Shown here piece by piece: positions 1-8,153 of a DNA stretch of 64,000 nt (positions are counted from its first letter, which is position 1; each line of letters begins with the position of its first letter). A program made the translations under genes and the position numbers. Source of the DNA: CAYRFQ01 sp964423615 (GTDB lineage Bacteria > Planctomycetota > Planctomycetia > Gemmatales > Gemmataceae); the NCBI GenBank assembly GCA_964423615.1, contig CAYRFQ010000005.1:124001-188000 (forward strand). The letters run 5' to 3'. The notes beneath the pieces are model-generated. The model saw only the letters and a list, made by a program, of their open reading frames with translations. It had not been told where the DNA came from and ran no database searches.

Positions 1-689
1 CGCTGGGTCACTTCGATGTATGGTTCCAAAACGGCCGACAGGTTGACTTCCCGGAGGTGTTGACGCATTCGGGATAGCACACCCACATCCAACTCGGATT
101 GGATCGGCGAAGCATGTTCGAGCGCCCACCCTGCATGAAGGAGCTGAGGCATCACATCACGGCTTAGGTTATGGACCGGACAACGCAACAAAAAGCGGTC
201 GAAGAGGGCTCGGAGCGCTTCGTCTTCGGGTAGGTGATTGGATGCCGAAAACAGCGACAACAACGGCAACTTGTGGACTTCGGCACCTCGCCGGAAGACG
301 CGTTCGTTGAGCACCGTGAGCAGGTTGTTCAGGATGGCACTGTTGGCATTGAACAGTTCATCGAGGAATACGAAGTCGGCCTCTGGGAGCATCCCGTGGG
401 TGACCGTTGCGACAGTGCCTTCGCGGAGTCGAGCAATATCGATCGGCCCAAAGATTTCGTTGGGTTCGGAGAACCGGGTCAGCATGTATTCGAAATACCG
501 TCCGCGAACTGTTTGGGCGAATTCCCGAATGAGTGCCGACTTGGCCGTTCCAGGCGGTCCGTAGAGGAACAAATGCTCGCCAGCGACGGCGGCCAACGCA
601 ATCAGATCGATGACTTCGTCGCGGCCTACAAAGCGTTCCTTAAGTGGCCGAACGACTTCGGTTTTTAAATGAGAGATGGTCTCGCTCAT
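1..689 (-). CDS. MoxR/RavA-type AAA+ ATPase (3' part outside window)
   Basis: The minus-strand frame is open from an ATG at 689 to the window edge, giving the first 229 residues. Walker A is GPPGTAKS at residues 44-51, Walker B is FVFLDE at about 106-111, a sensor-1 stretch LFSASN lies near 147, and an arginine finger candidate is in LFDRF near 164. MoxR/RavA ATPases remodel or activate partner proteins, often ones carrying VWA domains, so this is probably a cytoplasmic chaperone-like ATPase. The ATG is one base downstream of the stop of the preceding gene (691-1341), which argues for translational coupling. The rest of the operon, where a VWA partner might be expected, is outside the window. 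Family assignment is firm; substrate unknown. Confidence 0.9.
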   Translation of the reverse strand, partial: MSETISHLKTEVVRPLKERFVGRDEVIDLIALAAVAGEHLFLYGPPGTAKSALIREFAQTVRGRYFEYMLTRFSEPNEIFGPIDIARLREGTVATVTHGMLPEADFVFLDELFNANSAILNNLLTVLNERVFRRGAEVHKLPLLSLFSASNHLPEDEALRALFDRFLLRCPVHNLSRDVMPQLLHAGWALEHASPIQSELDVGVLSRMRQHLREVNLSAVLEPYIEVTQ

Positions 690-690
690 G

Positions 691-1341
691 TCAGGTGTCT
701 TCCGCGTTCCCCTCGTGCCGTTTTGCTAACTGCTCCAGTTCTTCCGTTTCCCTACCTAAATCTTTCCACACCATCTTAATGTACTCGAGACCTTGATCTG
801 TCGGGAGCCACGCTCGCTTGCGAAACCGAACCCAGCGTTCGGCATACAACCATAATAGGCCAGGATGGTCGTCGAAGTGGAGGGAAACCACGGGTTTCTC
901 GACAATTGTCGCTAGCACTCCAGACAATGGCCACTCCCGCAGGACCTTGGCCAGCTTGACTGCAAGTGGTTCATCCGGACTGATGGCCTCGGCGCGGTGC
1001 AAAACGTTGGGAAGGTATTGAAAGAGCAAGTCGCCCAATATGTGGTCGCCTGCCGTTTGAGGGGCAAGTGGCATACGCAACTTGTCCGCCATCTCCTTGA
1101 CAGTCAAGGATCGATCGTGCAACAACCAACACGACCACCAAACGACTCGCGAAGCGGCTAGAGCCAACTCGACATCGAACTTGACGGCAGGTCCAGTGAG
1201 TCCGAGCGTATGTGTCTCGAACGCCCTCTGGAGTTCGATTCGGGCCTCCGACTCGACAGTGGAATCCTCTCGAGGTGCGGCCGAGAGAACGACCTTACCA
1301 TTCCAGAACAAATTGTGCAGAAAACTCGTAAGTGCCGACAT
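691..1341 (-). CDS. Unknown protein coupled to the MoxR ATPase
   Basis: A 216-residue cytoplasmic-looking protein with no signal peptide or membrane segment and no motif I recognise. It has many Trp/Leu pairs (VVWWSCWLL, LLWLYAERWVRFRKRAWL) and a middle that could be a winged-helix fold, since KEMADKLRM resembles a helix-turn-helix; that is inference. Its stop codon (691-693) sits one base from the ATG of the ATPase gene, so the two are almost certainly co-transcribed and this gene comes first. By analogy with MoxR operons it could be an adaptor or substrate of the ATPase. No clear Shine-Dalgarno precedes the ATG at 1341. Confidence 0.75.
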   Translation of the reverse strand: MSALTSFLHNLFWNGKVVLSAAPREDSTVESEARIELQRAFETHTLGLTGPAVKFDVELALAASRVVWWSCWLLHDRSLTVKEMADKLRMPLAPQTAGDHILGDLLFQYLPNVLHRAEAISPDEPLAVKLAKVLREWPLSGVLATIVEKPVVSLHFDDHPGLLWLYAERWVRFRKRAWLPTDQGLEYIKMVWKDLGRETEELEQLAKRHEGNAEDT

Positions 1342-2386
1342 AAACTTTCCGAAGGAGGTTTACGACTGGACTGGGAACAGTTACTGAGGACTGCGTGAGT
1401 AAACCAGCGAGCACTCCGTGTGCTTGCGACTGGTTACACGATACTACTCGCACACGCGAAGTATTTTTTGCGCCCTGGGGTTCCTTCCACGAATGGATCG
1501 CGATAAGAGCTAAAACTATTCTTTCCTCGCCCTCCGTCTTCCTCCGTCTCCACTTTTTCCTCGAGGTCAATTCCCCATAATCCTGTCGTGGACCCAACTA
1601 ACTTCCATCAGGTCTTTCGTTCATTATAAAGTTTAGACATTTCTTGGGTTAGAAGTTAAAGTTCCGTACGCCTTGATGATGAGGTTTCCGATAAATCAAT
1701 CCTGACTGGAAATATAATCCCCGCCCAATTACCGATTTCCTTGAGAATGGAGCTTGAGCTACTTGACAACGCAACAAGTCTGTTGAAGTTCCTTGAGACT
1801 GGCCTGAAGAAAAGTTGGGATCGTGTTGTCATTGGGAGTTGGCTAGAAGTTTGACTTTTATTGCGCTGTAACCTTGCCGTCACGGCTCTCGGACCTTTTG
1901 GAGATTCCCATGGACAACGTCCATTCCTCAGACTTCTCCAAGTATACCACTCACTATCCCAACCTCGCATGCAGCTTTCGCCGAAGCCGCGACCTTTGGT
2001 CCCACAAACACCAAGACCTCAAACCAGACCACATGCGACTGCAAAACCAACTACGAGATGTTCGAAAGAGCTGCGATTCCCGCCAACAAAGATTCCAAAA
2101 GACCAAAAAACAATACGACCAACTCGATTACGAAAATCAAATCCAACGTTAGCTTTGCTCAAAGGCAAAACGGCCGAAGTCTATCCCAGTCCGGAGCCGG
2201 AGAAACTTCAGAGGAAACTGGCATGATGCGACCCTGCTTTTCGGCTGACCGAAAGAAAGGAACTTGGTATAATTTGTGTCTCCCAACTAGCGAACGTCGC
2301 TGGTTGTGTCATCAAATAAGCCATCCTAAATATCCAAACCACTAAGTATTCCTCTCTCCACTCACACCCAGTTTTGGAGCTCACTC
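1342..2386. other. Intergenic stretch, probably decayed DNA
   Basis: About 1 kb separates the minus-strand ATPase pair from the plus-strand DUF1501 gene. Apart from a short coiled-coil reading frame (1910-2152, listed separately) no frame here looks like a protein. A pyrimidine-rich run lies at about 1518-1562. The promoters of both flanking operons must lie here, but I cannot place them with confidence. Confidence 0.5.
1910..2152 (+). pseudogene. Short coiled-coil ORF, possible transposase N-terminal remnant
   Basis: An 80-residue frame starts at ATG 1910, six bases after GGAG. Its second half is charged and heptad-like (SRDLW, HQDLKPDHMRLQNQLRDV, QRFQKTKKQYDQL), predicted to form a coiled coil. 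Planctomycete genomes carry a transposase type that opens with a similar Lys/Gln-rich coiled coil (xRDxWKxKxxDLKxxxxRLQNxxRD) before its catalytic domain; I recall this pattern from memory and cannot search it. No catalytic domain follows in any frame, so at most this is a 5' fragment. It could also be a small real protein. Confidence 0.35.
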
Positions 2387-3721
2387 ATGTTGAATGTCCT
2401 CGGAAGCCGTTATCGACTTTGTGACGGCACGACCCGCCGAGAGTTTCTGAAAATCGGCTCGCTCGCCCTGGGCGGGCTCTCGTTACTCGACTTACTCCGA
2501 GCCGAAGCCGCTGCCGGGATTCGCAAGTCCAACAAGTCGGTCATCATGATCTACATGGCGGGAGCTCCCTCGCATCAAGACATGTACGACTTGAAGATGG
2601 ACGCGCCAGCAGAAATTCGTGGAGAATTCCGTCCAATTCGCACGACGGTCCCGGGCATCGACATTTGCGAACACATGCCCCGGCTGGCTCGCGTGATGGA
2701 TAAATGTGTACCGTTGCGATCAGTCCATGGGTCGCCGAGCGGTGCTCACGATTCGTTCATCTGTTACACCGGGCGGTCGACACGAAATCAACCACCGGGC
2801 GGATGGCCATCGATCGGGTCGGTCGCGTCTCAAGTGTTGGGGGCGACCAACAACGCCGTGCCTCCGTTCGTCGGGCTGGCTCCCAAGGCGGGACATCCTC
2901 CTTACGGTTCTCCTGGCCATCCCGGTTTCCTCGGGGTCAGTCATGCCGCATTCCGTCCGTCGGGTCCGGTCCGCAATGACATGGTTCTCAACGGGATCAC
3001 ACGAGAGCAACTCGAAGACCGCCGACAACTTCGCGCGACGTTCGATCGACTCAGCCAAAATCTGGATTCCAGTGGAACGATGGAAGGAATAGACTCTTTG
3101 ACCCAACAGGCGTTGCAGGTGCTCACATCGAGTCGTCTGGTCGACGCTCTCGACTTGAGCAAAGAAGACCCACGAGTCCGGGCACGATACGGAAAGGGCG
3201 ACGCCCGCAACTTCGGCGATGGTGCTCCCAGAAATTTGGAACACTTCCTCATGGCCCGCCGATTGGTCGAAGCCGGAGCCCGAGTCGTCACGCTAAACTT
3301 TGGCCGCTGGGACTTCCACAGCAATAATTTCAACGGCCTCAAAAATACCCACTTGCCGTTATTCGATCGTGGGTTGGCCACACTCATCGAAGACTTGCAC
3401 TTCCGTGGCCTACACAACGACGTCGCGGTCGTGGCCTGGGGTGAATTTGGCCGCACTCCTCGGATCAACGGAAATGCCGGTCGTGATCACTGGCCGCAGG
3501 TCGGTGGTGGGTTGATTTCTTGTGGGTCGATGCGAATGGGCCAGGTGATCGGCGCAACGGATCGCACGGGGTCACGCATAGCGAATCGTCCCGTTCACTT
3601 TGGCGAAGTCCACGCGACGTTGCATCGGCATCTTGGGATTTCCGCCGAAACAAGACTACCCGACTTCACAGGCCGTCCGCAGATGATCGTCGATCACGAG
3701 CCGATGCGGGAGTTGCTTTAG
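2387..3721 (+). CDS. DUF1501 domain protein, TAT-type exported
   Basis: A 444-residue member of the DUF1501 (sulfatase-like) family that is greatly expanded in Planctomycetota. The N-terminus has a twin-arginine-type signal, TTRREFLKIG followed by a hydrophobic stretch ALGGLSLLDLL at about 17-40, so it should be exported folded. Family hallmarks are visible: MIYMAGAPSHQDMYDLK, the HDSFICYTGRS segment, WDFHSNNF and WGEFGRTPRIN. The ATG at 2387 follows GGAG by eight bases. These proteins usually sit beside a DUF1549/DUF1553 cytochrome-like partner; none is visible here. The biochemical role of the family is not established; a hydrolase of the alkaline-phosphatase superfamily is the usual guess. 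Confidence 0.92.
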   Translation: MLNVLGSRYRLCDGTTRREFLKIGSLALGGLSLLDLLRAEAAAGIRKSNKSVIMIYMAGAPSHQDMYDLKMDAPAEIRGEFRPIRTTVPGIDICEHMPRLARVMDKCVPLRSVHGSPSGAHDSFICYTGRSTRNQPPGGWPSIGSVASQVLGATNNAVPPFVGLAPKAGHPPYGSPGHPGFLGVSHAAFRPSGPVRNDMVLNGITREQLEDRRQLRATFDRLSQNLDSSGTMEGIDSLTQQALQVLTSSRLVDALDLSKEDPRVRARYGKGDARNFGDGAPRNLEHFLMARRLVEAGARVVTLNFGRWDFHSNNFNGLKNTHLPLFDRGLATLIEDLHFRGLHNDVAVVAWGEFGRTPRINGNAGRDHWPQVGGGLISCGSMRMGQVIGATDRTGSRIANRPVHFGEVHATLHRHLGISAETRLPDFTGRPQMIVDHEPMRELL

Positions 3722-3766
3722 TTTTCCAATGGAATGCTACTCGCCGTGAGTTAACATGAGGTTTTC

Positions 3767-4729
3767 GTGACTGAACAGGCACTTCGATGCCGCATGGAAC
3801 AGACTATGAGTAACACGACCCCCTGGCCCAACCTGTCGATAGCCGAGTGGAAAGACACCTGTGCCACATTGCACATGTGGACGCAGATCGTTGGGAAAAT
3901 TCGTACTGTGCAAATGCCGTGGACCAACCATTCTTGGCACTGCACGTTCTACGTGACCCCACGAGGTTTGACTACGTTGGCCATGCCACACGGCCAGCAA
4001 ACCTTCCAAATCGACTTCGATTTTGTCGACCATCGGGTCAACATATACTCGAGCGACGGACGTTCGGGAACGATTGATTTGGTTCCGATGTCCGTTGCGG
4101 AGTTCTACTTGCGGTTGCTGCACCTGTTGCAAGAATTAAACCTGCCTGTAAAGATTCACGGCAAGCCAAACGAGGTGGAACCGAGCATTCCATTCGAGAA
4201 AGACACGGAACACGCCTCTTACCAAGCCGAGCCCGTGGCTCGGTTTCATCAAGCGCTGGTCCAAACCGAACGGGTGATGCAACAGTTCCGGGCTGGCTTC
4301 CGAGGGAAATGCAGTCCCGTTCATTTTTTCTGGGGGAGCTTTGATCTCGCCGTCACGCGATTCTCAGGTCGAGTCGCGCCGCAGCACCCCGGCGGCTTTC
4401 CGAACATGCCCGATTGGATCACCCGTGAGGCTTACTCGCACGAAGTCTCGAGTTGTGGCTTTTGGCCCGGAGGCGGCGACAACGAAGCATTCTTCTATTC
4501 CTATGCCTACCCCGAACCAGACGGATTTGGTCAAGCCTCTATCAAACCCAAAGCAGCCGACTACCCCAAGGAAATGGGTGAGTTCGTCCTTCCGTATGAG
4601 GCCGTGCGAAATTCATCCACGCCGGACGAAGACCTGTTGGCGTTCTTCGAGAGTACCTACGAGGCTGCAGCGAAAAACGCGAAGTGGGACCGAGACGCGT
4701 TAGAGTGGACCGGACCTACCCGATCGTAG
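3767..4729 (+). CDS. DUF5996 family protein
   Basis: A 320-residue protein resembling the DUF5996 family over most of its length: WPNLSIAEWKDTCATLHMWTQIVGKIR near the start, then HSWHCTFYVTPRGLTT, FDFVDHRV, a PVHFFWGSFDLAVTRFSGR segment and the C-terminal ASIKPKAADYPKEMGEFVLPY. The family is conserved in bacteria but has no assigned function. I kept the GTG at 3767 because GAGG lies five bases before it; ATG codons at 3794 and 3806 are alternatives. It starts 45 bases after the DUF1501 gene and may share its transcript. No signal peptide, so cytoplasmic. Confidence 0.85.
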   Translation: MTEQALRCRMEQTMSNTTPWPNLSIAEWKDTCATLHMWTQIVGKIRTVQMPWTNHSWHCTFYVTPRGLTTLAMPHGQQTFQIDFDFVDHRVNIYSSDGRSGTIDLVPMSVAEFYLRLLHLLQELNLPVKIHGKPNEVEPSIPFEKDTEHASYQAEPVARFHQALVQTERVMQQFRAGFRGKCSPVHFFWGSFDLAVTRFSGRVAPQHPGGFPNMPDWITREAYSHEVSSCGFWPGGGDNEAFFYSYAYPEPDGFGQASIKPKAADYPKEMGEFVLPYEAVRNSSTPDEDLLAFFESTYEAAAKNAKWDRDALEWTGPTRS

Positions 4730-4804
4730 TGGAAGTTGGTGGAATGTTTATGTGATGGCGAAACACTCGTTCGCGAAACACTCATTCGCGAAAAGAGGCT
4801 CCCA

Positions 4805-6466
4805 ATGACCGAACGTTGGCGATACTTATACCGCGGACACGAGTATGGCCCAATCTCGATCGATGAGCTTCGGCACATGATCCAGACAGGACAATTGCGA
4901 CCAACTGATTTGGTGTGTCGCGGCGGCACGTTAGATTGGCTGCAAGTTTGCAAGGTCCCGGAGTTAGCCTCGGGAGCCTCCGAAACGAGTCTCCCGACGA
5001 CATCCGCTCCAAAACAACCACGACTATCGATATCCACCCCATCTCCTGATTTTGAAACCATCACCCCCGAAGAAAACGCTGAACCTCCCGACGTCACTCC
5101 TGTCACGGAACCGGAATACGAATGGGAACTGGAAGTCGTTCCAGAGGAATCCTCCTCCTCGCTTCCCGAACTTCAACCGGTGGACGTCGAAAAGTCCGAG
5201 TTACCATCGTTGGCCGAAAGCGACGACGCTTTGCCAGAGCAGGTGGACTTGGTGCCCCTTTCGGAGCAAGCATCCCAACGAATCACCACTCGAGCCGAAC
5301 CGATCGAGGCTTTTCTCCCAACGAAACCGCCAGAACAGCCCGAAGAACTCGAGGAGTTGGAAGAGTTCGAGGAATTCCAACACAACCGCGAGGATGAGAT
5401 CCATATTACCGAGGCCGAGTTGATTCCCGAGTCGGAACCCTCGCCTCTTCCAAGGCCACCCCTTGCACTCCCTGTAGACCAGCCGCCGAGTTATTCCGTC
5501 GCCGAAGACGAACCTCCGCCACACGAGAGATCACGTGGTCATCACCGTTCGGAGCAGAACGACAAAATCGACACCGCGGATGAGGCACCGTGGTCATCAC
5601 CAAAACAGGAACTACCCAGACGAAAGCGTGGTTCTCTCGACCGTCGAGAACGCCCTGACCCGAAGAAACCAAGCCGACGACAACTCCAAAGAGCCTATTC
5701 GGCCACGGCAATTGGGGTGAACTTGAGTGGCTACGCCATGCGAATCTTCTCCCTCCTCTGTCTTCTGGTCGGGATCGGATTGATCTTGATCCCATGTATT
5801 TCCATGACGAATTCGATGGCGGCAGGTATGGACGCTGGCCCCCCGAACCAGGTCGACCGAGCCACAGGAAGCGTCGTCATGCTCTTTGCAATGATCCTAC
5901 CGTTCCTATTCCTGGCTATCTTTGGGATAGGAAGTATCTTGTACTGGCTGGGAAAGGTGTTCCATTGTTTTGTGCCCGCGAGTTCGAAGGCCAGGTACCT
6001 TGCCATGGTCGACTTGATTCTGACGAGCCTGGCTTACGTGATGATTGGCACTTTTCCATTGGTCGTTTTTCTTCTGAATAGTGGAGAATTGGGACTGTCT
6101 TATTTGGTCGTGATGGAGTTAATCTCGAGCAGTGGATTCATCCTCTTTTGCCTTTTCGTGCGACAACTGGCGTGGTTCCTGGAAGACCGGGACAGCGGAG
6201 AAGACACCCTCCGGTGCATGATTACGTACTTACTTGTCAAATTGGGGACACCTATTTTCTTCGTCGGGCTGGTCATGCTTGCCGGGGGGTTCGAACTACG
6301 TGGTGGCCAACTGATACCCGCGCAAATGACAGCCACCGACAACATCGTCATTTCGATACTCATGTATGGAGTGATGGTGTTCGCTGCCCTCACTCTCGCC
6401 CGCACCTATCACGTCATCGCGAATTCCTTGGCCATCGTTCATGGCCGTGTTTTAGAACGAACCTAA
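4805..6466 (+). CDS. GYF_2-domain membrane protein with acidic linker
   Basis: From ATG 4805 the protein is 553 residues. Residues 1-50 match the GYF_2 (DUF4339) domain: WRYLYRGHEYGPISIDEL, then LRPTDLVCRGGTLDWLQV. A long, acidic, Pro/Glu/Ser-rich linker follows (about 55-300), then a basic patch (KRGSLDRRERPDPKKPSRR) and a C-terminal membrane block of about six hydrophobic segments (from about 320). GYF_2 domains bind peptides in many planctomycete and other bacterial membrane proteins. An upstream in-frame TTG (4736) would add 23 unlikely residues and overlaps nothing useful; the ATG at 4805 fits the domain start. Inference: a membrane-anchored protein that presents a peptide-binding domain in the cytoplasm. 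Confidence 0.85.
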   Translation: MTERWRYLYRGHEYGPISIDELRHMIQTGQLRPTDLVCRGGTLDWLQVCKVPELASGASETSLPTTSAPKQPRLSISTPSPDFETITPEENAEPPDVTPVTEPEYEWELEVVPEESSSSLPELQPVDVEKSELPSLAESDDALPEQVDLVPLSEQASQRITTRAEPIEAFLPTKPPEQPEELEELEEFEEFQHNREDEIHITEAELIPESEPSPLPRPPLALPVDQPPSYSVAEDEPPPHERSRGHHRSEQNDKIDTADEAPWSSPKQELPRRKRGSLDRRERPDPKKPSRRQLQRAYSATAIGVNLSGYAMRIFSLLCLLVGIGLILIPCISMTNSMAAGMDAGPPNQVDRATGSVVMLFAMILPFLFLAIFGIGSILYWLGKVFHCFVPASSKARYLAMVDLILTSLAYVMIGTFPLVVFLLNSGELGLSYLVVMELISSSGFILFCLFVRQLAWFLEDRDSGEDTLRCMITYLLVKLGTPIFFVGLVMLAGGFELRGGQLIPAQMTATDNIVISILMYGVMVFAALTLARTYHVIANSLAIVHGRVLERT

Positions 6467-6674
6467 ACCGTTTTGCGAACCCGGACGATACCGCTCACGA
6501 CATGACGTTCGAAACAGTCTCACCGGATCGGAAACGAATCAGCATCTCAGACTTTGGCTCTTTCCAAGGATGGCCACCGGGACCATTCTCGCAACCTCGT
6601 TGCGATTGAAGGAGTTTGCTGCTACAACGACCCTGAACTGTTTCTTCAAAGACACCAACCATCGAGGTCCTGAG

Positions 6675-8051
6675 ATGACGACATTTTTGCCACATCAACC
6701 TTCTCAATTGCTCTGTCGAAACCATAGTTGCGTGGTCTTTCTACTCACATTGTTGCTCTCGCTGCTCGCGAGCCATCGACTCGTTGCCGGGAATGATGGT
6801 TCCATGAAAACCCGTTTTCAACTGTGTCCGTCTGCGTCCTTACTTCCAATGTCCGACAACAAAAATGTGAACTGGACGGGTTGGCTTGGTCCCAAGCGAA
6901 ACGGTTGGGTGGGCTATTTCCAGCCACCAACGATGTGGCCCAACAAGCTGACAAAAGCCTGGCGAATCAAGGTCGGAACAGGTTACGCATCACCGATAGT
7001 GTCGGGCGGTCTTGTCTACCAACACGGTCGGCAAGGAAACAACGAGGTGGTGTGGTGTTTGGATCTCAGGACGGGCGCAGTCAAGTGGCGGAAGAGCTAT
7101 CCAGCTCCCTTCGAGATTGGAGGCGGCGGAGAGTACCACGGCAAGGGGCCATTCGGGTGTCCCATCTTGGCCGGTGGTCGACTCTTTACGATGAGCGTTA
7201 CGGGGACGCTCATCGCCTGGGATGCGTCGTCTGGCAAACGACTTTGGTCGCGTAACTTCGGTAAGCGGTTCAAGGAACCTCATCCACGCTGGGGTGCATC
7301 GACCTCACCCATCGTCGATGGCAAACAGGTCATCGCCCATTTTGGTACCGACTTCAACGGTGCCTTGATTGCGTTGGACACGCCCACCGGTAAGGAACTT
7401 TGGAGCCAGGGCAAAGACGGTCCGCAGTATTCCTCACCCCTCGTCGTTGAGATTCAGGGAGTCCGTCAGGTCATCGATTGGAACGAAAGAGCCATAGTTG
7501 GTGTGGACATCCAGTCTGGCAAAAAACTTTGGGAGGTGGCAGCCAAAGGGACTTTCCTCGACCAAAACATGCCAACCCCCGTCTTTTACAATGGACGAAT
7601 TCTTCTGGGGGCTGAAAACCGAGGAATTCGTTGCCTTGTTCCTCGCAAAGTTAGCGGCACTTGGAAAGTGGATGAACCATGGCATCAGAGGAAGGTCGCG
7701 CTCAACATGAGCACGGCGGTGATCAACAAAGGCGTTCTCTACGGGCTTTCCCATTACGACCGCGGACGATTCTTCTGTCTTGATCCGAAGACGGGCAATG
7801 TCCTTTGGCAAGGCCCCTTCCAGACTGGAAAGCATGTAACCCTCCTGGCTATTCCAGGCCACGTTGCGGCTCTCATCAATACCGGGGAACTCCGAATTTT
7901 TGCAGCCAATCGCAAGGGGTATAAGAAGGTCGCATCGTATCGTGTCGCCCCCGGACGGACATGGGCGCCGCCGGTTTTGCTAAAGGATGGAATCTTGATC
8001 AAGGACCTCGAAACCCTGACCCTGTGGACGATCCCAGATTCGAAAGAGTGA
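6675..8051 (+). CDS. Secreted PQQ-like beta-propeller repeat protein (BamB-like)
   Basis: From ATG 6675 (preceded by GAGG) the protein is 458 residues, with a signal peptide whose core is FLLTLLLSLLASHRLVAG. The mature part has several PQQ/BamB-type blades ending in the x-x-G-x-x-x-W signature: LDLRTGAVKWRK, WDASSGKRLWSR, LDTPTGKELWSQ, VDIQSGKKLWEV and LDPKTGNVLWQG. Such eight-bladed propellers are very common in planctomycetes, either as BamB-like scaffolds or as PQQ-family proteins without proven enzyme activity. No PQQ-dehydrogenase catalytic set (e.g. Cys-Cys pair) is seen, so a structural role is more likely. The upstream in-frame start at 6570 would bury the signal peptide and was rejected. 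Confidence 0.88.
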   Translation: MTTFLPHQPSQLLCRNHSCVVFLLTLLLSLLASHRLVAGNDGSMKTRFQLCPSASLLPMSDNKNVNWTGWLGPKRNGWVGYFQPPTMWPNKLTKAWRIKVGTGYASPIVSGGLVYQHGRQGNNEVVWCLDLRTGAVKWRKSYPAPFEIGGGGEYHGKGPFGCPILAGGRLFTMSVTGTLIAWDASSGKRLWSRNFGKRFKEPHPRWGASTSPIVDGKQVIAHFGTDFNGALIALDTPTGKELWSQGKDGPQYSSPLVVEIQGVRQVIDWNERAIVGVDIQSGKKLWEVAAKGTFLDQNMPTPVFYNGRILLGAENRGIRCLVPRKVSGTWKVDEPWHQRKVALNMSTAVINKGVLYGLSHYDRGRFFCLDPKTGNVLWQGPFQTGKHVTLLAIPGHVAALINTGELRIFAANRKGYKKVASYRVAPGRTWAPPVLLKDGILIKDLETLTLWTIPDSKE

Positions 8052-8095
8052 CCTCTTGGCTTTGTTGATCCAGTTCGAATGGTGAATCAGTCCCG

Positions 8096-8135
8096 GCCTT
8101 TTGGACAATGGGCCAACACCCACCTTCCAAAAGGC
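8096..8135. terminator. Inverted repeat between convergent genes
   Basis: GCCTTTTGGA (8096-8105) and TCCAAAAGGC (8126-8135) are perfect 10-bp complements with a 20-base loop, in the space between the ends of the propeller gene and glgX. The position fits a bidirectional terminator. There is no clear T-run on either side. Confidence 0.45.
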
Positions 8136-8153
8136 AAACCGAATCGGCGTCGT

